A DNA stretch of 64,000 nt from Glossina fuscipes (Eukaryota > Arthropoda > Insecta > Diptera > Glossinidae), in NCBI RefSeq assembly GCF_014805625.2, contig NW_023998417.1, positions 14,746,395-14,810,394 on the forward strand, in the 5' to 3' direction. Each line of letters opens with the position of its first letter. Position 1 is the stretch's first letter. The notes beneath the pieces were generated by a model. That model made no database searches. It saw only the letters and a program-made list of their open reading frames with translations, and was not told where the DNA came from. Shown piece after piece: positions 1 through 14,406 of the stretch. The translations under genes were made by a program, and so were the position numbers.

Positions 1-3000
1 TAATAAAAAAATGCCACATATGAAAATTATCCCACAATCATTTTTTTTTAAACAATACATTGTATAACATTATACTTAGCGGTGTGTATGTGCGCAGATG
101 CACTTTTATATTTCAGTATTCCTTGGCGTAGGCTACAAATCATTTTTCAAATCAAAAAAAAAAAAAAGTATGCGGCGTTATATAAAAACTCTTGACTACA
201 TATATTATAGTTTATGTGTAACAAACGTTCATCCATTAATTATACCATTTTTCGATGAGGACATGCGGACGAGGGTCGAAAAGCATTTGTGTACCACAAT
301 AAGAGCTGTGTACAAAAGCATTCCCTTAATTAATGGTGATTAAACGCCGTTCTACCGATCCTGGATATGCTTTCGGCTCGACTTAACCCAACCTCTCTGT
401 CTAAACTTGTGTTCATGAATTTTAAATTTTAAAATAAGCGAATCTCTGTTACCATATGAATTAATAACAATGCAGACAAACACAAGCGTACATTTTTACC
501 CTAAACATTAAACAGAATGTTGCGTAATGCTCTCTGGAATGGTGGATTGATGGAATAATGATATTGAGCGACCTATTCGCAAACTTAAGTAAAATTCCAA
601 CAATTTTTGTATATACAAGCTCCAAGCCGCTGAAACAATTTTCCGAAAAACGTTTGATTTCCGAAGACAAAATTTGTAATAATTTCACTATTGATATAAT
701 GTAATTGAAAGCAACACCAATGATGGTTTTAAAATGTTCATTTTTGAAGTGAAAAGTTAATATGAAGTACTTCGTCTATCCTACCGAATACGATGTTCTA
801 AAAACACAGATCGGAATCGAGGTCGAAGCAAACAGCAAACGAAAGGAACAAAATGACTTTTACATCTATGTACATATGTGTGTCCAATTTCAACTCAAAT
901 CTTCCCTTTCTTATCTAGGTTAGCTTAGTTGTTTCTCTTACTCTCATTCTTCAGCTTACTTTGTGAAATCATTTTAACGGTTTATGAATCAAATTTCAAA
1001 AAGTTTCACCTCAACTGCAAGAGAGCTGAGTCCAAAATTTCTATTTTCTAATTTTGCTCAACTCTTTTACGGAATCTAAATGGTAAACAAGCCCAATTCA
1101 CGGCCGATGCTTAAAGAGAGCAAAACAATTTGATTTTTTTCAAAAACGAAGTTAGGAGCTTTTTATAATTTCCCTTTTCAATCGGAAGCGTACTCATTAA
1201 AGTTGAATTGCATTCGACAATTCCGCGGCCTGTCAGCTGTTTGTTCATTAATCTTATCACTTAACCATCAGTTGCTTTCATCGACCAGAAACGGGCATTT
1301 TATACACCCTGAGCCTTACAGACTTATTCAATAACAGAAGCAATTTTTGAGGATTTAATTTGTTAACCTTTCCCCCCTAAGCCTAATTGACCAACTGATT
1401 TGCTTTCTGAAAAGTGCTTTTCTGAAAGCAACCTTAGTTAAAACGAAAGGATGGACAGCGTATAGGATGTATGGAAAGGTTGCTTCTTTTTTAAGATACG
1501 GTTTATAAAGGATATAAGCGAACGTTGCGTGCTCTAGTTGGCATTTTAGACAATTAAAAAAATATATGTGAATGCTAGGGAAACTATCGTGTCAACTGAT
1601 AGCATCGAAAAGAAGAAAAAAATTGATGCATCTGGTTAAGTGTGTAACTTTTCGTTCAGCAAGAGCGCGTAACGCGTAAATTGCTCTTGATTAGAGATAA
1701 TATAATAAAACTATTAAACACTTAATAGGACGATGACCAGCGCAATTGATATTTCTTTTACTCGTGTCTATAGTGGACATATGCTATTACATAAAAAAAT
1801 TGTTGATTTCCATTGAAATAATTAAATAATAAAATTTAGGTATGCGCACATACGCATATGGCATATGTCATATGTCATATATGTATATGAATGTATGTTT
1901 ATATGTATGGATGTATATATGTATTTATTACATATATGGATGTCGTAAATAGATTGTGGGATAATTTAATTTTAACATATGTTTTAATTTGATTTCATTC
2001 TATATTCTGTTTTTCTTCGCTTATTTGTAAATCATTTAAATCTAAAAATATAATGAAAGACGAACAACAACATATAAAAAATAAGACATTATATAAATTA
2101 ACAAGTATTACCCGAGTTTTCAGCAAGTTCTTTGTTATGTAGCAAAGCGACAACATACCAGGCGTTAAAAGAAAAAAGGAAAAACAAATAAGAAAAGAAA
2201 AGTTGTCGTGTTGTGTAAATGCAACAACGCTCACAATTTTTATGTAGACATTTAATCAAATTTAAGAATAGTTTAATTAAAATGCTTAAATAATATCTGT
2301 GTGTGCGGAGAACGTAATAGTCTATCTTTTATGCATATTGCGTTATAGTGCGAGTGCAGACAAATTAGTATACGAAGAAGATAGACTGGCACATACAAAA
2401 ACGTACATCTGGGTGAAGCGGAATGCCTTCTCTTCACTTTATACAAATCCTAAAATAAATTTAGAGCCTTCGTACCGCATGAATCAAATCAAACCAAACC
2501 CATATACGTGTATGTTTGGCTGTATGAAAAAAAACTCTGCATAATATGGCATTTCGTGCATATACACATACACTTACACAAAAATAAAGCATTATTTTAG
2601 TTAGGGAAGCAGCTGTATGAGCTGCAATAAAATATAAAAATTACACAAACAAATATTGCACAACAGGAGAAAAAAAGAAATATTTGCAAGAACGAAGATA
2701 CGTAAAGCCAGCCATAATTGGTCGATATGTGTATATAAACATACGCAGGCTATTCATTCCCCCTTCACCCGTATAAGAATAAAACAGACGACTTGATAGA
2801 GCTGTCATTACCTTCGTAATACAAACAATGATATATCTTAAGCACTTAACGGACACATTTCAAACATGTTTTCAAAAATCTTTTACGCTCCCAGATATCG
2901 GAAGTATATATATAAAACTTAGATTTGATCAAAGTAATGAACTATTAGATTTTTATTTCGAGTTTTGTTTTCTCCAATTAGTTCAAAAATTTATAATAAT

Positions 3001-3871
3001 ATAACAATAATATATAGCTTTGTTCGATGAACAATTAGTTTTTTACTGTAGAAAAAGCCAAGATTCATCTAAAGACGTAGAGTATAGTATATAGTTTTCT
3101 TAGTTTCTTGTCACTAAATACATGGCAAGGCAAGGCATTGACGTTAGATGATCGAGAGCCCGAACTTTATATCTATTTCATATTCATTCAGTTCATCCTC
3201 TTCCATGGTGGTATAAGAAATCGCTTCAATCGTTTCCCACAAAATAACATTTTTCACTTTAAATAGCATTCATTTTCTTATTTCCATAACCCAAAATTAT
3301 TGCCAAATCAAATGATTTTTAGTACCTTTCCCTAGTACTTGTGAGACTTCTTCTTCTTTTTGTGCCGATGTGCAGGAAAGTTATAAAACAATTTCTAGCG
3401 AATATAGTAATCGTAGTAGGATTCCAAGCCTTTCGATTCTTGTGAAAGTCTAATCAATCTGTAACCATTTGCTTTTAAAGCCTAGATGTGTTAGATATTC
3501 GAACGAACTTCGCGAAACCTTAATGTCATGTAATGGAGCTCCACAACAATTTCACATTACATAGCGTGTAGTCAAATATCGATTTACGCTGGACCGTGTA
3601 CTATAGCTATTACGCTTAACATGTTACGTTTACAGTACCGTTACGTTTCTTTTACACGACGCGAAATATTATTTGAACTGTGAAGGTTATTTTTGAAGAA
3701 GAAATAAGAGGGAAGCAAACAGTGGGTATCAAAGGATTCGGACTACGTTAATCAAATAGTAGAAATGGACACAGCCGCGTACATGAATACATGTTCATTT
3801 AAGTCTATTTATCATTAAAGAATATTTGCTAAAGAGAAGATTGCAAGGCTGCATTACCGTTAAAGAAAAAT

Positions 3872-3873
3872 AA

Positions 3874-3909
<36 letters not shown>

Positions 3910-3910
3910 A
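3872..3910. repeat. (AAAT)n microsatellite
   Basis: About ten tandem copies of a four-base A/T unit (aaat/aata). Simple slippage repeat. Confidence 0.9.
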
Positions 3911-4969
3911 AGAACGAAGCTAGAAATGTTATGTGAAAATTGTCGGATTATTTTTATGATCGTTTTGTTGATTTTAACTTAAACGACAAATTGAATAAAA
4001 GTTGAATAAGGCATCCGTCAGCCTACAAATGGCACAAGAAACTTAATACACTGTCAACTAACTCTTTGACAAAAAATAATATAAAAATGAAATGTACCGT
4101 TGCGTATATATATTTTAGTTTACATGCATTTGTATGTTTATTTTCGTGAAACTTCAGTATGTGCTCAATTAATGTTAAATAAACTTTGACTTTTGATGAC
4201 ATTCTGTGTATTATGTCAACCAGTCAACAGGGTATGTACAATAGCGCATTTTAGTGTATGTGTAAGTGTGGGGGTCCATACATTAAATTAAGTTATAATT
4301 ATCAAGAGCGCACTTTTTACTTTGCCATAACCCCTCCCTCTCTGCCTCTCTGTCTCACTCTCTTATGCTGGCATACGGCTGAGCAACATCCATATCAACG
4401 CGTTTACGTATTCCGCACAACAAATTGTTGCAGCAGCACAAAAAAAAAAAAAGAAGAAAAAAAAACAACAAAACAAAAAACAAGGAGAAAGAAGCCCTAA
4501 ATGCTTTTGGTATTTTTCTTGCTTTTGTTTCCCTTTCAAGTGGGCGGTCATTTTAGTTTTGTAAGTGAATTTTCGCTTTACACAAAACACAAGCAACGAT
4601 AAAAAAAGAAGCAAAAATTGACTTAAATTGAATAAATTTTAAAGCAATTTTCCAAATTAGTCTTATGTTCTTTTCACAATCACATCGCAGCAGCTCCTTT
4701 GCCTGACTCTAACTCGTGGTGCCAGGGAGTTTCGTATATATAAATTTTATATGTAGGCGTTCATATACACTCTTGCTCAATACTTAACTATGCACTTATG
4801 ACAGTCAGTCATTAATCATTTAGCAGGATTTACTAGTTGAGTGCTAGTAGAGCAACTTTATAGTAACAGCAGCCAGATAAGCTTATTATTAGTACTAGCT
4901 GCCTTCCTAACTGTTTACTGATACATATCTACCTATTAATCACCTGTATCCACAATAACAACAGGAATG

Positions 4970-4977
4970 ATAATAAC

Positions 4978-5014
<37 letters not shown>
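4970..5014. repeat. (AAT)n microsatellite
   Basis: About fourteen tandem aat triplets, interrupted at the left end by aac. Confidence 0.9.
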
Positions 5015-5015
<1 letters not shown>

Positions 5016-6230
5016 CAACCATGCACAAGCAGTCTTTAAATAATACATTATGAGGTAATTAGCAAAAACACAAGCGTATAATGCTTCTATATATTTACAC
5101 ATAAATTAATTTAATAATCTCGGCATATATATATGCATAAAGTGAGCTTAAAGGAACTCCGTAAAAAAGCAAACAAAAAAAAGAAAGCAAAAAAAGAAAA
5201 ATCGTTTTAAATAAAACAAAGATTTAATGGATTAATGTATTTAGTAAATGAATTCATTAAAGCAGGTGCCGGACAAGAGATTCTGACAATTTTTTACATG
5301 GGCGATATAATATTGAAAATGGTATTCTATTAATTGTTATTGTTGTTGTATGTTTGTTTGGTTAATTAATTTAAAACAATTACGTTAATTATGGAAGATT
5401 GTTTCGTGTCTTAGGAAACCGTAAAAAGCTATTCACAACTCTCAACTTGTAGATTGATATATAGAAGCCAATGAAAGAATACTTTTCCAATTTAACATGA
5501 CTTATAACAAAACACTTTCTTATCATGAGGTCGTTTCTCTTCTTTTCTCTTTTGCACTTTACTACTCTGATGCATTTTTCTTAAATTTCTCGTTTTCCTG
5601 AACATCCTGCAGTAGTTACTATAGTAGTTCTATATTTATACATATATATATATACATATCAATATTGTAGGTGTCCAATTTTGCAAGGAATATTGGAATA
5701 CCTTAGTTGGACAAGCTTGCTTTCTTGGATGTGTGATAAGCGGGATGTGCGTGTGGTTAATAAAAATTCGATTCGATACCGATAATTGTTTTTTATTTTC
5801 GGAATTGATTACATTTTGTACTCTCAACATGTTCGCGAGCTCTAAGTAGAGTCATTTCCAATAGAAAATATTTAATAGCGAGTGTATGCCTCATTTCGTA
5901 TTAAAGTGATTTTGTTCATAACCATTTTTTTACTACCCCGTTTTTCGTGAAGCATGTTCCTGCTTTTCCGGCTCTTGTAAATAATGTGATCGATTGAATG
6001 ATGAGAATAAGAAAAGAAGATTTAGCAAATTGTATGTTGTTACAGCTTAATGGTGAACACTCGTGATTAAGATTTTCTCATAAGTGAGTGTAGCTTTCGG
6101 ATTAAGTCTGTAAAATATATAAAAAAATGCAATTCCGTTTTCACAGCAAGTGCTTTCGAGTTTTTAGGACAATTTTCTTTTAACGAATGCTATGCTTTTA
6201 AGCTTTTCATATGAATTCTTATTTCCCTGC

Positions 6231-6258
6231 ATATGTATATGTATATGTATATGTATAT
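6231..6258. repeat. (ATATGT)n hexamer repeat
   Basis: Four to five tandem copies of a six-base atatgt unit within a TATG-rich stretch. Confidence 0.85.
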
Positions 6259-6849
6259 GAATATATGTAAGCATAAAAGTCCCGGTTGGTTAAAATGTAG
6301 TTTAAGTGTTCACCTCCAAATTGAAACATTTATATATGCATATGTGCGTGTATACGATATACATGCATTCACCTGCTCATTTACTTGAGCACCTAAGCAT
6401 ATAAGTTGTTGTGAAAAAAACTTCGTTTGTAAGGATGTTTTAGAAATTTTTAAAATGAAATTAAAAGTATTTTAGAAAAGTCGTACACAGAAGAGGAAAT
6501 TTAAAAAATTAAAGAAATCTTTAAATTCAATTGCGATATAATTCCATTTTCTATGAGCTTCGCTGAAAAGCGTAAGGAGAAGAGGAACAACAAGTAAAAA
6601 AAAAAAGTAGGAGGAGCAGGACATTCTGGGGTGTGCAACACAATAATAATCATAATAATCTGTACATTAGCATAATTTCATTTCGCATAACTGCAAGCTG
6701 CCCCCATCCCCTTGGCGCCTTATCCGTTCTTACCGCAATTTGTGCGTCCTCCACTTCAATCCACTTCAAGTATTTTTAATATAAAAGAAAAGCTCTGATA
6801 TAACATGACATGGTTTATGCTTTTAAAGAATTTATATTATTATCATTTT

Positions 6850-6980
6850 CAACAACAACAACAACAACAACAACAATAACAACAATAATAATAATGACAG
6901 GAATAACGGCAACAACAACCACCACTACCACTACCACTACCACCACTACGACCACCACCATTACCACCATCACCACCACT
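6850..6980. repeat. Compound (CAA)n-(AAT)n-(ACC/ACT)n repeat
   Basis: A CAA run, then AAT units, then a roughly 70-bp C-rich ACC/ACT/ACG array. One plus-strand frame reads as a near-pure threonine tract, which is an artefact of the triplet repeat and not evidence of a protein. Confidence 0.9.
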
Positions 6981-7849
6981 AAAAAGAATGAAGAAAATCT
7001 TGTCTATTATGTAATAAAATAATGACATTTTATGCTTTGTTTCTTTGTTTGTTCATACATAAACCAGGTCATAGCCATTCATACACTTTTTACATACATA
7101 TATGCAGACTCTCGTGCATAGATAACATACTTAGCTCTTAACAAAAAATTCAAATAACTTTAAACAAGTCAATTACCTCTAATTTTTTTCTTCTTCGTTT
7201 CTTTCTGAATTTTTATGAATATATCAAAGTTTCTTGCAAGCAGAGTGACAGGATAAACCCTTTATTTCTTCTATTGAATGAAGTCTACATACATATATAA
7301 TATATATGATGCATATATGTGCGCACATATATGCATGAAGCTTGCGAGCGAACCGGGTATTATAGACACAAGTAGAAGGAACAATAACAAGTTATATTTA
7401 TTTTGTATAAAGCATTTTCAATAAAAAATGAAAAACTCTCTCAAACCAAGCCAAAGAGTTTAAAAACTGGGGAAAGAAATAAATGTTAAGTAAACTCTTA
7501 AATGAAAAGAAATTTGTTATGAAAAGCAGAACAAGCAGAAGCCAGTTTGAAAACGAAGGCACTTAGTTCTTAAGGCAAGCATAGCACCACCAAGTAGGAT
7601 TTTAAGATAGTGACATGAGGACGATAATAAGAGTAAAGCGAAAAAAGAAGTCAAGCTTCAACAAAATAATAATTAATTAAAATTAAAATAAGAGAGGCAA
7701 CAAAATGTGCTTTAATTAATGTACACAAACACATGAGAGAAATCTTCCTCTTATTCCTTTTTTATGAGGATAAAAATCGGAATATATTTTTAAATCCTTC
7801 ATGTTTGCTTTTGTTGCTGCGGCCATATAGGAAGCTAGAATATCTCTTC

Positions 7850-7872
7850 TTTTTTTTTTTTTTTTTTTTTTT
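7850..7872. repeat. T homopolymer
   Basis: An uninterrupted run of 23 T, followed by two C. Confidence 0.95.
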
Positions 7873-8046
7873 CCTTACCGTATCAATTGTTGTTGTTGTA
7901 CATCCAGCATGCGAAGGTGCTTTCATATTCATGCACAGGCATAGCCGACGCATTGTTATTCCAATTACAGCAACCAAAATACGCAGCCAGAAATCTTCTC
8001 ATGTAATTTCAGATCAGCATAAAAATATGCTTTACATCTAATTATG

Positions 8047-8069
8047 TCAATGGATGATCCATCCATTGA
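8047..8069. repeat. Perfect 10-bp inverted repeat with 3-nt spacer
   Basis: The arms tcaatggatg and catccattga are exact reverse complements separated by three bases. A stem-loop or cruciform could form. No transposon end or gene was recognised next to it, so its role is unknown. Confidence 0.8.
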
Positions 8070-9346
8070 TGTGTGGCTTACAGTTTAAAAAATTGAAAGA
8101 AAAAACTGAAACGTGGCATATGTATTTTTAAAGGATGGTCACGGGGTTAGTTGGAAAATTAGCACAATCCTGCAACAGGCACGTACGTAACTGGCAATAA
8201 ACAGCAATTTAAAATCTGTGTCAGATGCTGGTACAAAACTTGATATAGACACTGATGTATATCAAGATTATCTGAAGGGTCACAGCGGAAAGGAAGGGGT
8301 ATTTCTTTTTTGCCGTGGTTTGCATAGGGATGGCATTGCTTTGCCCCAAGGCAGTTATAACTTTCTTATTTGGTCATCCATTGGGTATCCGATGGTCGCA
8401 ATAGCACGAACTAGTGTTCGGGAAATAGTCACTAGAATGAATAATATTCAAATGAAATAAATATTCATACATTCTAAACGAATTTATTTCCAATCTTACG
8501 TCCGTCTTCTTGATCCAAATTTGACAAATAAAACCTGGTTTATGCATACACCTTTAATATATCTTTTAAAACCACGTGATGCACGTCGTTATTGGTATTG
8601 GTCATCAATGGACGAACGGAAGGGTGATTCAACACTTAGCGAACTAACATTGATCAAAAGTCCATACTTCCTTGAGAATCGCACTTTGGCGTATTTGCAC
8701 TTTTGCATATTAAGCTCACTTTAAAGTGAATAGAAATTTTGTTGAAAGCGCTTTCGCTTTTTTTCGCTGACTTCTTTTGGCTTGTTATTGGGAAAAAATA
8801 ATTGCAAGTGATTTCCAATTGTTGCGGGAAAAACGCAATGAAAAAAAGTTTCTATTCAACTCGCTTCCATAATAACACACTTTCATGTAGAGTATTAGTA
8901 ATTGCTAAAGTTTATGCCCAACCAGTTGCTCGAATTTCTTGCGGTGTGAGTAAAAATTTATGCACAACATGGGCTCTTTCGAATTCGAATGTCAAGAATA
9001 TCTATCTGACCGAGTTTGAGTTAACGAGAATATCGTATCGAACATCTATCTATGCGAAGACACGTACGTATATATGTGCGCATGTAACGAGGGACAAACA
9101 AACGAAAGATACGAACAATATAGCGTAGCAATCATTGATTTATATGATTGTTTGTGCGTAAATGTCTGACTGTCAGATATTTGATTAGAGCTGCTCCTCA
9201 TCATTTGGTTGCCTTCGGTTTCACGTAAGAAGCGACCTTACGATGGAGTTGTAAGTTTTTAGCAATTTTTCTTCAGTTTTGCAAAGTAAAACAAAATTAT
9301 TTTGATATTTTATTTTATTTAGTTATGTCTTAAAAGATTTTTGTGT

Positions 9347-9347
<1 letters not shown>

Positions 9348-9394
<47 letters not shown>
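9348..9394. repeat. 47-nt T homopolymer
   Basis: The longest pure mononucleotide run in the window. It could be the A-tail of a minus-strand retrotransposed copy, but no retroelement sequence is recognisable on either side. Its length may be inexact in the assembly. Confidence 0.9.
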
Positions 9395-9396
<2 letters not shown>

Positions 9397-10271
9397 TTTA
9401 TATTTATGTGTGACATTTAAAGTCAAACAAATTGAGACGGGTTAAATTTGCTTCCCCTACCACACCATAAAATAAAAAAAACAATAAGATAATAATCGTA
9501 ATGAATAACAAAAATCATAAAGTAAAAGATTATCTTAAATGCCTAAAACACACACACGCACACACAAACACACATACACATTGAAAATTGAACACTTTTT
9601 TTCTTAATTTTCTAGCAACAAATAGACAAAAATGTTGATTTCTAACCTAAAAAATTTTTGTGTTAGAAATTTTCATCTGCATACATACACATGCATAAAT
9701 ATTATTACACTCATAACAAACCAAGCATAATGAGTACATATACATATGTAAACATCTATATATATATATATGTACAATTGTATCAAAATCATAGTTTGTT
9801 AAGACCAGAGAAAACAAGAATTGCTTTTAACATCTAACAACATTCAATAGAGTGCATAAGGTGGAAAAAGGATGTAAGATTAAACTAAAAAAAAAAAGAA
9901 GAGAAATCTCACTGCTTATCTTATTGATGATGACGATAAGAGGCAGTAGTTGCAGCAGTAGTTACAGCAGCAGTAATAAGAACAACGGCAACAACAGTAA
10001 CAACAATATGAACAACGACAACAATAATGGCAATGGCAACTAAACACGGCGTTAAACAATAACATAAACTTTCATTATTTTATTATTATTGTTGCTGTGC
10101 AACGAATTCCTAAACGAAATACGAGAGTGCAGAGCAGTGAAAAGCAATATAAAGTTTTCCCGCATATCTCTAAACTTGTGCATAGTTCACACAACAAAAT
10201 TTCGTTGTTTATATCGGTTTGTATATACTAATGTGCACACATTTAAACACACAAACACGCGCGCGCTTGTT

Positions 10272-10301
<30 letters not shown>
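10272..10301. repeat. (TA)n repeat
   Basis: Alternating TA tract with one interruption, just after an alternating CG/CA purine-pyrimidine stretch. Confidence 0.85.
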
Positions 10302-10302
<1 letters not shown>

Positions 10303-10389
10303 GGGCACTGAAATGTGTTACACTTCTATACATTACAATTACATGTACGTATGAACTGTAACCGAAATTGCAACTGCAATTGCAACGAC

Positions 10390-10449
10390 ATATACACATA
10401 CATACATACATACATACATACATACATACATACATACATACACATATAC
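10390..10449. repeat. (CATA)n microsatellite
   Basis: About fourteen copies of a cata tetranucleotide with slight decay at both ends. Confidence 0.95.
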
Positions 10450-10703
10450 ACATTTGTTAAACATAGTTGTGAATGTGTCCTCTTTATTTGTTTGGCTGTG
10501 TGTGCTCGCGTTTTTGTCTATTTTTATTTTATCTGTTCTTTTTTATACATTTATACGTAAATACATATATTTTTATATTATTGCCACCACCGCAAATTTA
10601 TTTTTCTTGTTCATGTTTGTTTTTGCGAAGCGCATTCACTACACAATTGCAATCGCCACGGAGCAATACACAAATACATCCAAATATACATATATATATA
10701 TAT

Positions 10704-10713
10704 NNNNNNNNNN
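10704..10713. other. Assembly gap (10 N) inside a repeat
   Basis: Ten N between a (TA)n tract on the left and a (CA)n tract on the right. The round number suggests a placeholder of unknown true length, probably an unresolved TA/CA compound microsatellite. Confidence 0.95.

Positions 10714-10760
<47 letters not shown>
10714..10760. repeat. (AC)n microsatellite
   Basis: A pure AC dinucleotide run of about 23 units abutting an assembly gap, so the true length is unknown. Confidence 0.95.
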
Positions 10761-10761
<1 letters not shown>

Positions 10762-11020
10762 CATTAAAGAAACTACATCCATATAACCATACGTACGTAC
10801 ATAGGTTCACGTATTCATACAAAGATGCATAAAAGTTGAAAATAAAATAAGAAGAAAATGATAACATTTGCACGTTCATATTGTGTGCGCAAATATAATT
10901 TTTCGTCATATTTTTGATATGTTTGCGGCTTTCTACGTTTTATATGCACACACACATATATATTTATGCATATATATATATTATATGCATATATATAAAC
11001 ATTGTGGATAACTTTAGTAC

Positions 11021-11048
11021 AAAAAAAAAAAAAAAAAAGAAAAAAAAA
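11021..11048. repeat. A homopolymer with one interruption
   Basis: Eighteen A, one G, then nine A (28 nt in all). No retroelement body was recognised upstream. Confidence 0.9.
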
Positions 11049-14000
11049 TCAACTTTTAAAGATTAAACTGCACAATGATTTAATGTTTTAAAACTCGTAT
11101 TCAAAAAGAAATGAGAAAACTTTCGTTCATGTTACGGCTTATCTTGGATATGCACCGTCACGATCCTAAATATTTTATTTATTAAATCAAACACATTTAT
11201 TGATTATTATTGTACCCAGGATAAAAGAAGAAGGGGCACAAGACATGTTATTAGAGCACTGCTTTTCTAACATTTAAAAATGTGCTTCAGCCATGTGTGT
11301 GCTGTAAAGTGCAGATTTTCTTGATCTCACCCAGTCTTTCCGAAAATATATATATAAAAATGTGTATAAAAATGTAGCTAACGATCTTTTCCATGTTTTG
11401 TGATTGAAAAACGAAGAAGAAAAATCTCACTGCGGCTGCTTTTCGCCCCATCGCGATAAATTAAACGTACACCAGGGCGATGATGCCAAGCTTTGAACTT
11501 TTACAACTCTTTTTAGCGAAAAGATAATAATGAAGGGAACGACATTATCGTAATGCAACTTTCCCGGGAATGTTTAACGGGCTGGAAAGTACGAGTATAT
11601 CGCACTGATTGGGTTTCAGATGGTTTCTCATCTCAACTTGCTCAAGTTTGTGAGCGGGAACAGTTTCTCTTCCAGCATTTCCCAACTAAATCGCTTCCAT
11701 CTTCGCGAATCGTTCGAAACGTGTTTGAATTTTACTTTGCAATGAAAATGTTCTAACTAGTTAAGTACTCTGACTTTAATTAATTTGTTCTGTCCATATT
11801 TTAAAACTGACAGACTATGAAATATCGGATTTCATTCTTGTTAAACAAAGTGCTTCCTTCCATTTCAAAAGAGGCTCACTTTCAGAAAACGTATGTTTTA
11901 TTTATGAGTTTGCTTCTTTTTGTCTTTTTGCTTCAAAAAGATAGATGTACAAGGGTGAGAGAGACAGAGAGGGAGGCAGAGAGAGAACATTTATGGTTGG
12001 AAAGCTTACGCACAAATTTTTTCATTTTATTTTAATAAAAGTGCAAATTTTATATTAATGTCAGTTTTTTTTTTTTTTAAGCATATCAAAGACAGACAGA
12101 CTTTAAGGCTTCTCTTATGCAATGAATTTTTGATAAATTCAATGAAAAATTCAAAGCTGAAATGAATGCATTGTGAGCACGCAAACAACATGTACATCTA
12201 CGTGGAACTCATTTATCGGGGCATATTAATATTTTCAATCTGGTTGTAACACACAACGCCCTGATTGGGGTAGGAGCTAAAGCGGCCGTACATTGGTCTT
12301 GCATTAGAGAACTCATAATAAAAAACACAAACTCAAGGAAATGGATGTAAAGCGTCCACAGTGAATAAAAACTTGACATTTTTGGAGAAAAAGCGGAGAA
12401 CTTTCAAGTATTTGCCTCGCTAACCATTTCACTGCTACAATAGGCATCGTCGTCCGTAAGACAAGTGTAGAATAAGTTCATTTAATGCCCTTACCACCCA
12501 TACCACCTCACAAGGGCTAACTATGATTCTCTCCCTTCAACCGGAACGTGTTCAAAATTCGGCTACCAGGGAGAACACCTTGGTTAGTTGTTTTTTTATA
12601 ACCCATCTACACTTTAACTGCTATTATTGTTATTATTATTCTGTTCGTGTGCCATAAAATTTAATCCAGTTCAATTAATTTCGAAAAAACATACTTTGAC
12701 TGCCATATACATATCCTGTTTTCCATATGCGTATTAACCTAATTTAAAAAAAAAAAAAAAAAACAAAAAAAAGGAATTAATAATAATAGTGATTAAATAA
12801 AATGTAGAAAATAAAGTGAAAAGAAAGAAAAACTAAATATCTCCTGGATACTATAATAATAATAGTAATAATAATAAACCATAAAAGTTTAAAGGATTTG
12901 CGAAATAATAACTTTTTTGCATGATAAACCAAGCAGACGGGCGACAGTTAAGTGCTCCATATTTCGAATAGAAAGCAAAATCAGATACAAATTAAATGCA
13001 TTGTGTAAATAGAAAAGAAGTTTTTTCTTATTAAGCACTAATTGCTTGCTTTCACTCAACATTATTGTGTACACACGGAACACATAATAGAATTTCCCAC
13101 AAGCATAAAGACTTTCGAGACGAAATTTCGAAAAGTGAAGACTCTTGTACATAAAAAAAACATCTCGGTCGAATCCCGTCCATCAGATCCCATCAGCATT
13201 GTATGCGCGAAGCCCTTTGACGGAAAATGCAGGTCCATGTTCGAAAAACGAAACCTCGCTCAAGTCTTTTTAGAACACGATTCCCGCCATTTCTTGAATA
13301 TATTCGTTAATGCAGTTTCCACCTCGAGTGATACAATCAGTCAAAAACTTTCCCGATATTTCGATGTCATTTTTAGAGAACGACCTTCGGTTTGCGTAAT
13401 GATCTCAGCAGTTGGCTTTTCTCCCTTAGATCATATCTTGCATATCTTGCGTTGTTGGTCCATAGCGAGTAAATGCGTCATCCGTTTCTAAAGCACTTTT
13501 CCGGACTGGCCCCACTGTCATGCAATATAATAAATGTTATGTCTTTTGCCAGCCTCTGTCTCTTGCGAGTTAATTTTTTAACTATCGAAACTGACTTCCA
13601 AATTATGATGAGAAACAACACTTTGAGCCAAGTTCCGCCTTCTTACCAAGCATGTCAGATCGCGGGTGTCATATTGGTGCCGGGCCAGTAAATAAACAGA
13701 TGTACACATACATATATACACCTCGTCGATTCGCTCATCAACGTCTTACAAACGTTTGACGGACCAAATCTATCCCCTGTAGTGATAGCCTATATAGCAA
13801 AGCACAACTAATCGAAATTATTATTATATATAAAAATTCATTGAAATATTTTTTTTGTCTGTGAATTACAAACTTTCACGTTGTCACAATAAAAGATCTC
13901 AACATAGAGATAAGCTTTTAAATATTCATGTACGTAGAGAGTTGAACATGCAAAATACATTTATATATGTGTGTGCTCTGGGTTAAAAACTAAGTTAAAA

Positions 14001-14350
14001 TACAAGTTTTTCTATTGCCTGCTTTACTAAAGAAATCGATAATAAGAGAGAAACCACATGAACTGAACGAACAAATAATAAACTTTGAATACTTGTAGTT
14101 TTACAATAAATCGAAAACTATAGTCATAACCTAAGTTGATACTACTGCTGCTGTTATTATTATTGTGGTTGATTTTCTTTTTCTTTTTTTTTTTTTTTTT
14201 TGTTATTTATTTAGGGGTTAGAGTTTACCTAAACGGAGAGACAGAGTGATAATGGTGGTAGTTTTTATGCACATAAATTAATAATGAAAATATTGGGGTG
14301 TATTATAACATTATTTTAAAATTGTTCTCGCTATTGTTGTTGTCATCGCT

Positions 14351-14363
14351 ATTACTATTATTA

Positions 14364-14406
<43 letters not shown>
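14351..14406. repeat. (TTA)n microsatellite
   Basis: About eighteen TTA units with two imperfect copies at the left, followed by CTG/TTG-rich triplets up to about 14,470. Open frames on both strands here are leucine or isoleucine tracts produced by the repeat. Confidence 0.9.

Noticed and set aside
6810..7022. Open frame with a long threonine tract
   Set aside because: Produced entirely by the CAA/ACC triplet array.
8218..9128. Three consecutive plus-strand open frames (8,218-8,460, 8,521-8,724, 8,802-9,128)
   Set aside because: They lie in different frames, at least the first begins with a non-ATG codon, they show no protein motif, and no splice sites join them into one reading.
10271..10909. 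Overlapping open frames on both strands across the CATA and CA arrays
   Set aside because: All are translations of microsatellites and of the N gap; repetitive Tyr-Ile, His-Thr and Cys-Val patterns only.
13042..13491. 149-codon plus-strand open frame, the longest in the left half of the window
   Set aside because: No recognised domain, no partner exons, and the reverse strand is also fairly open. Length alone is not enough in a 64-kb window searched in six frames.
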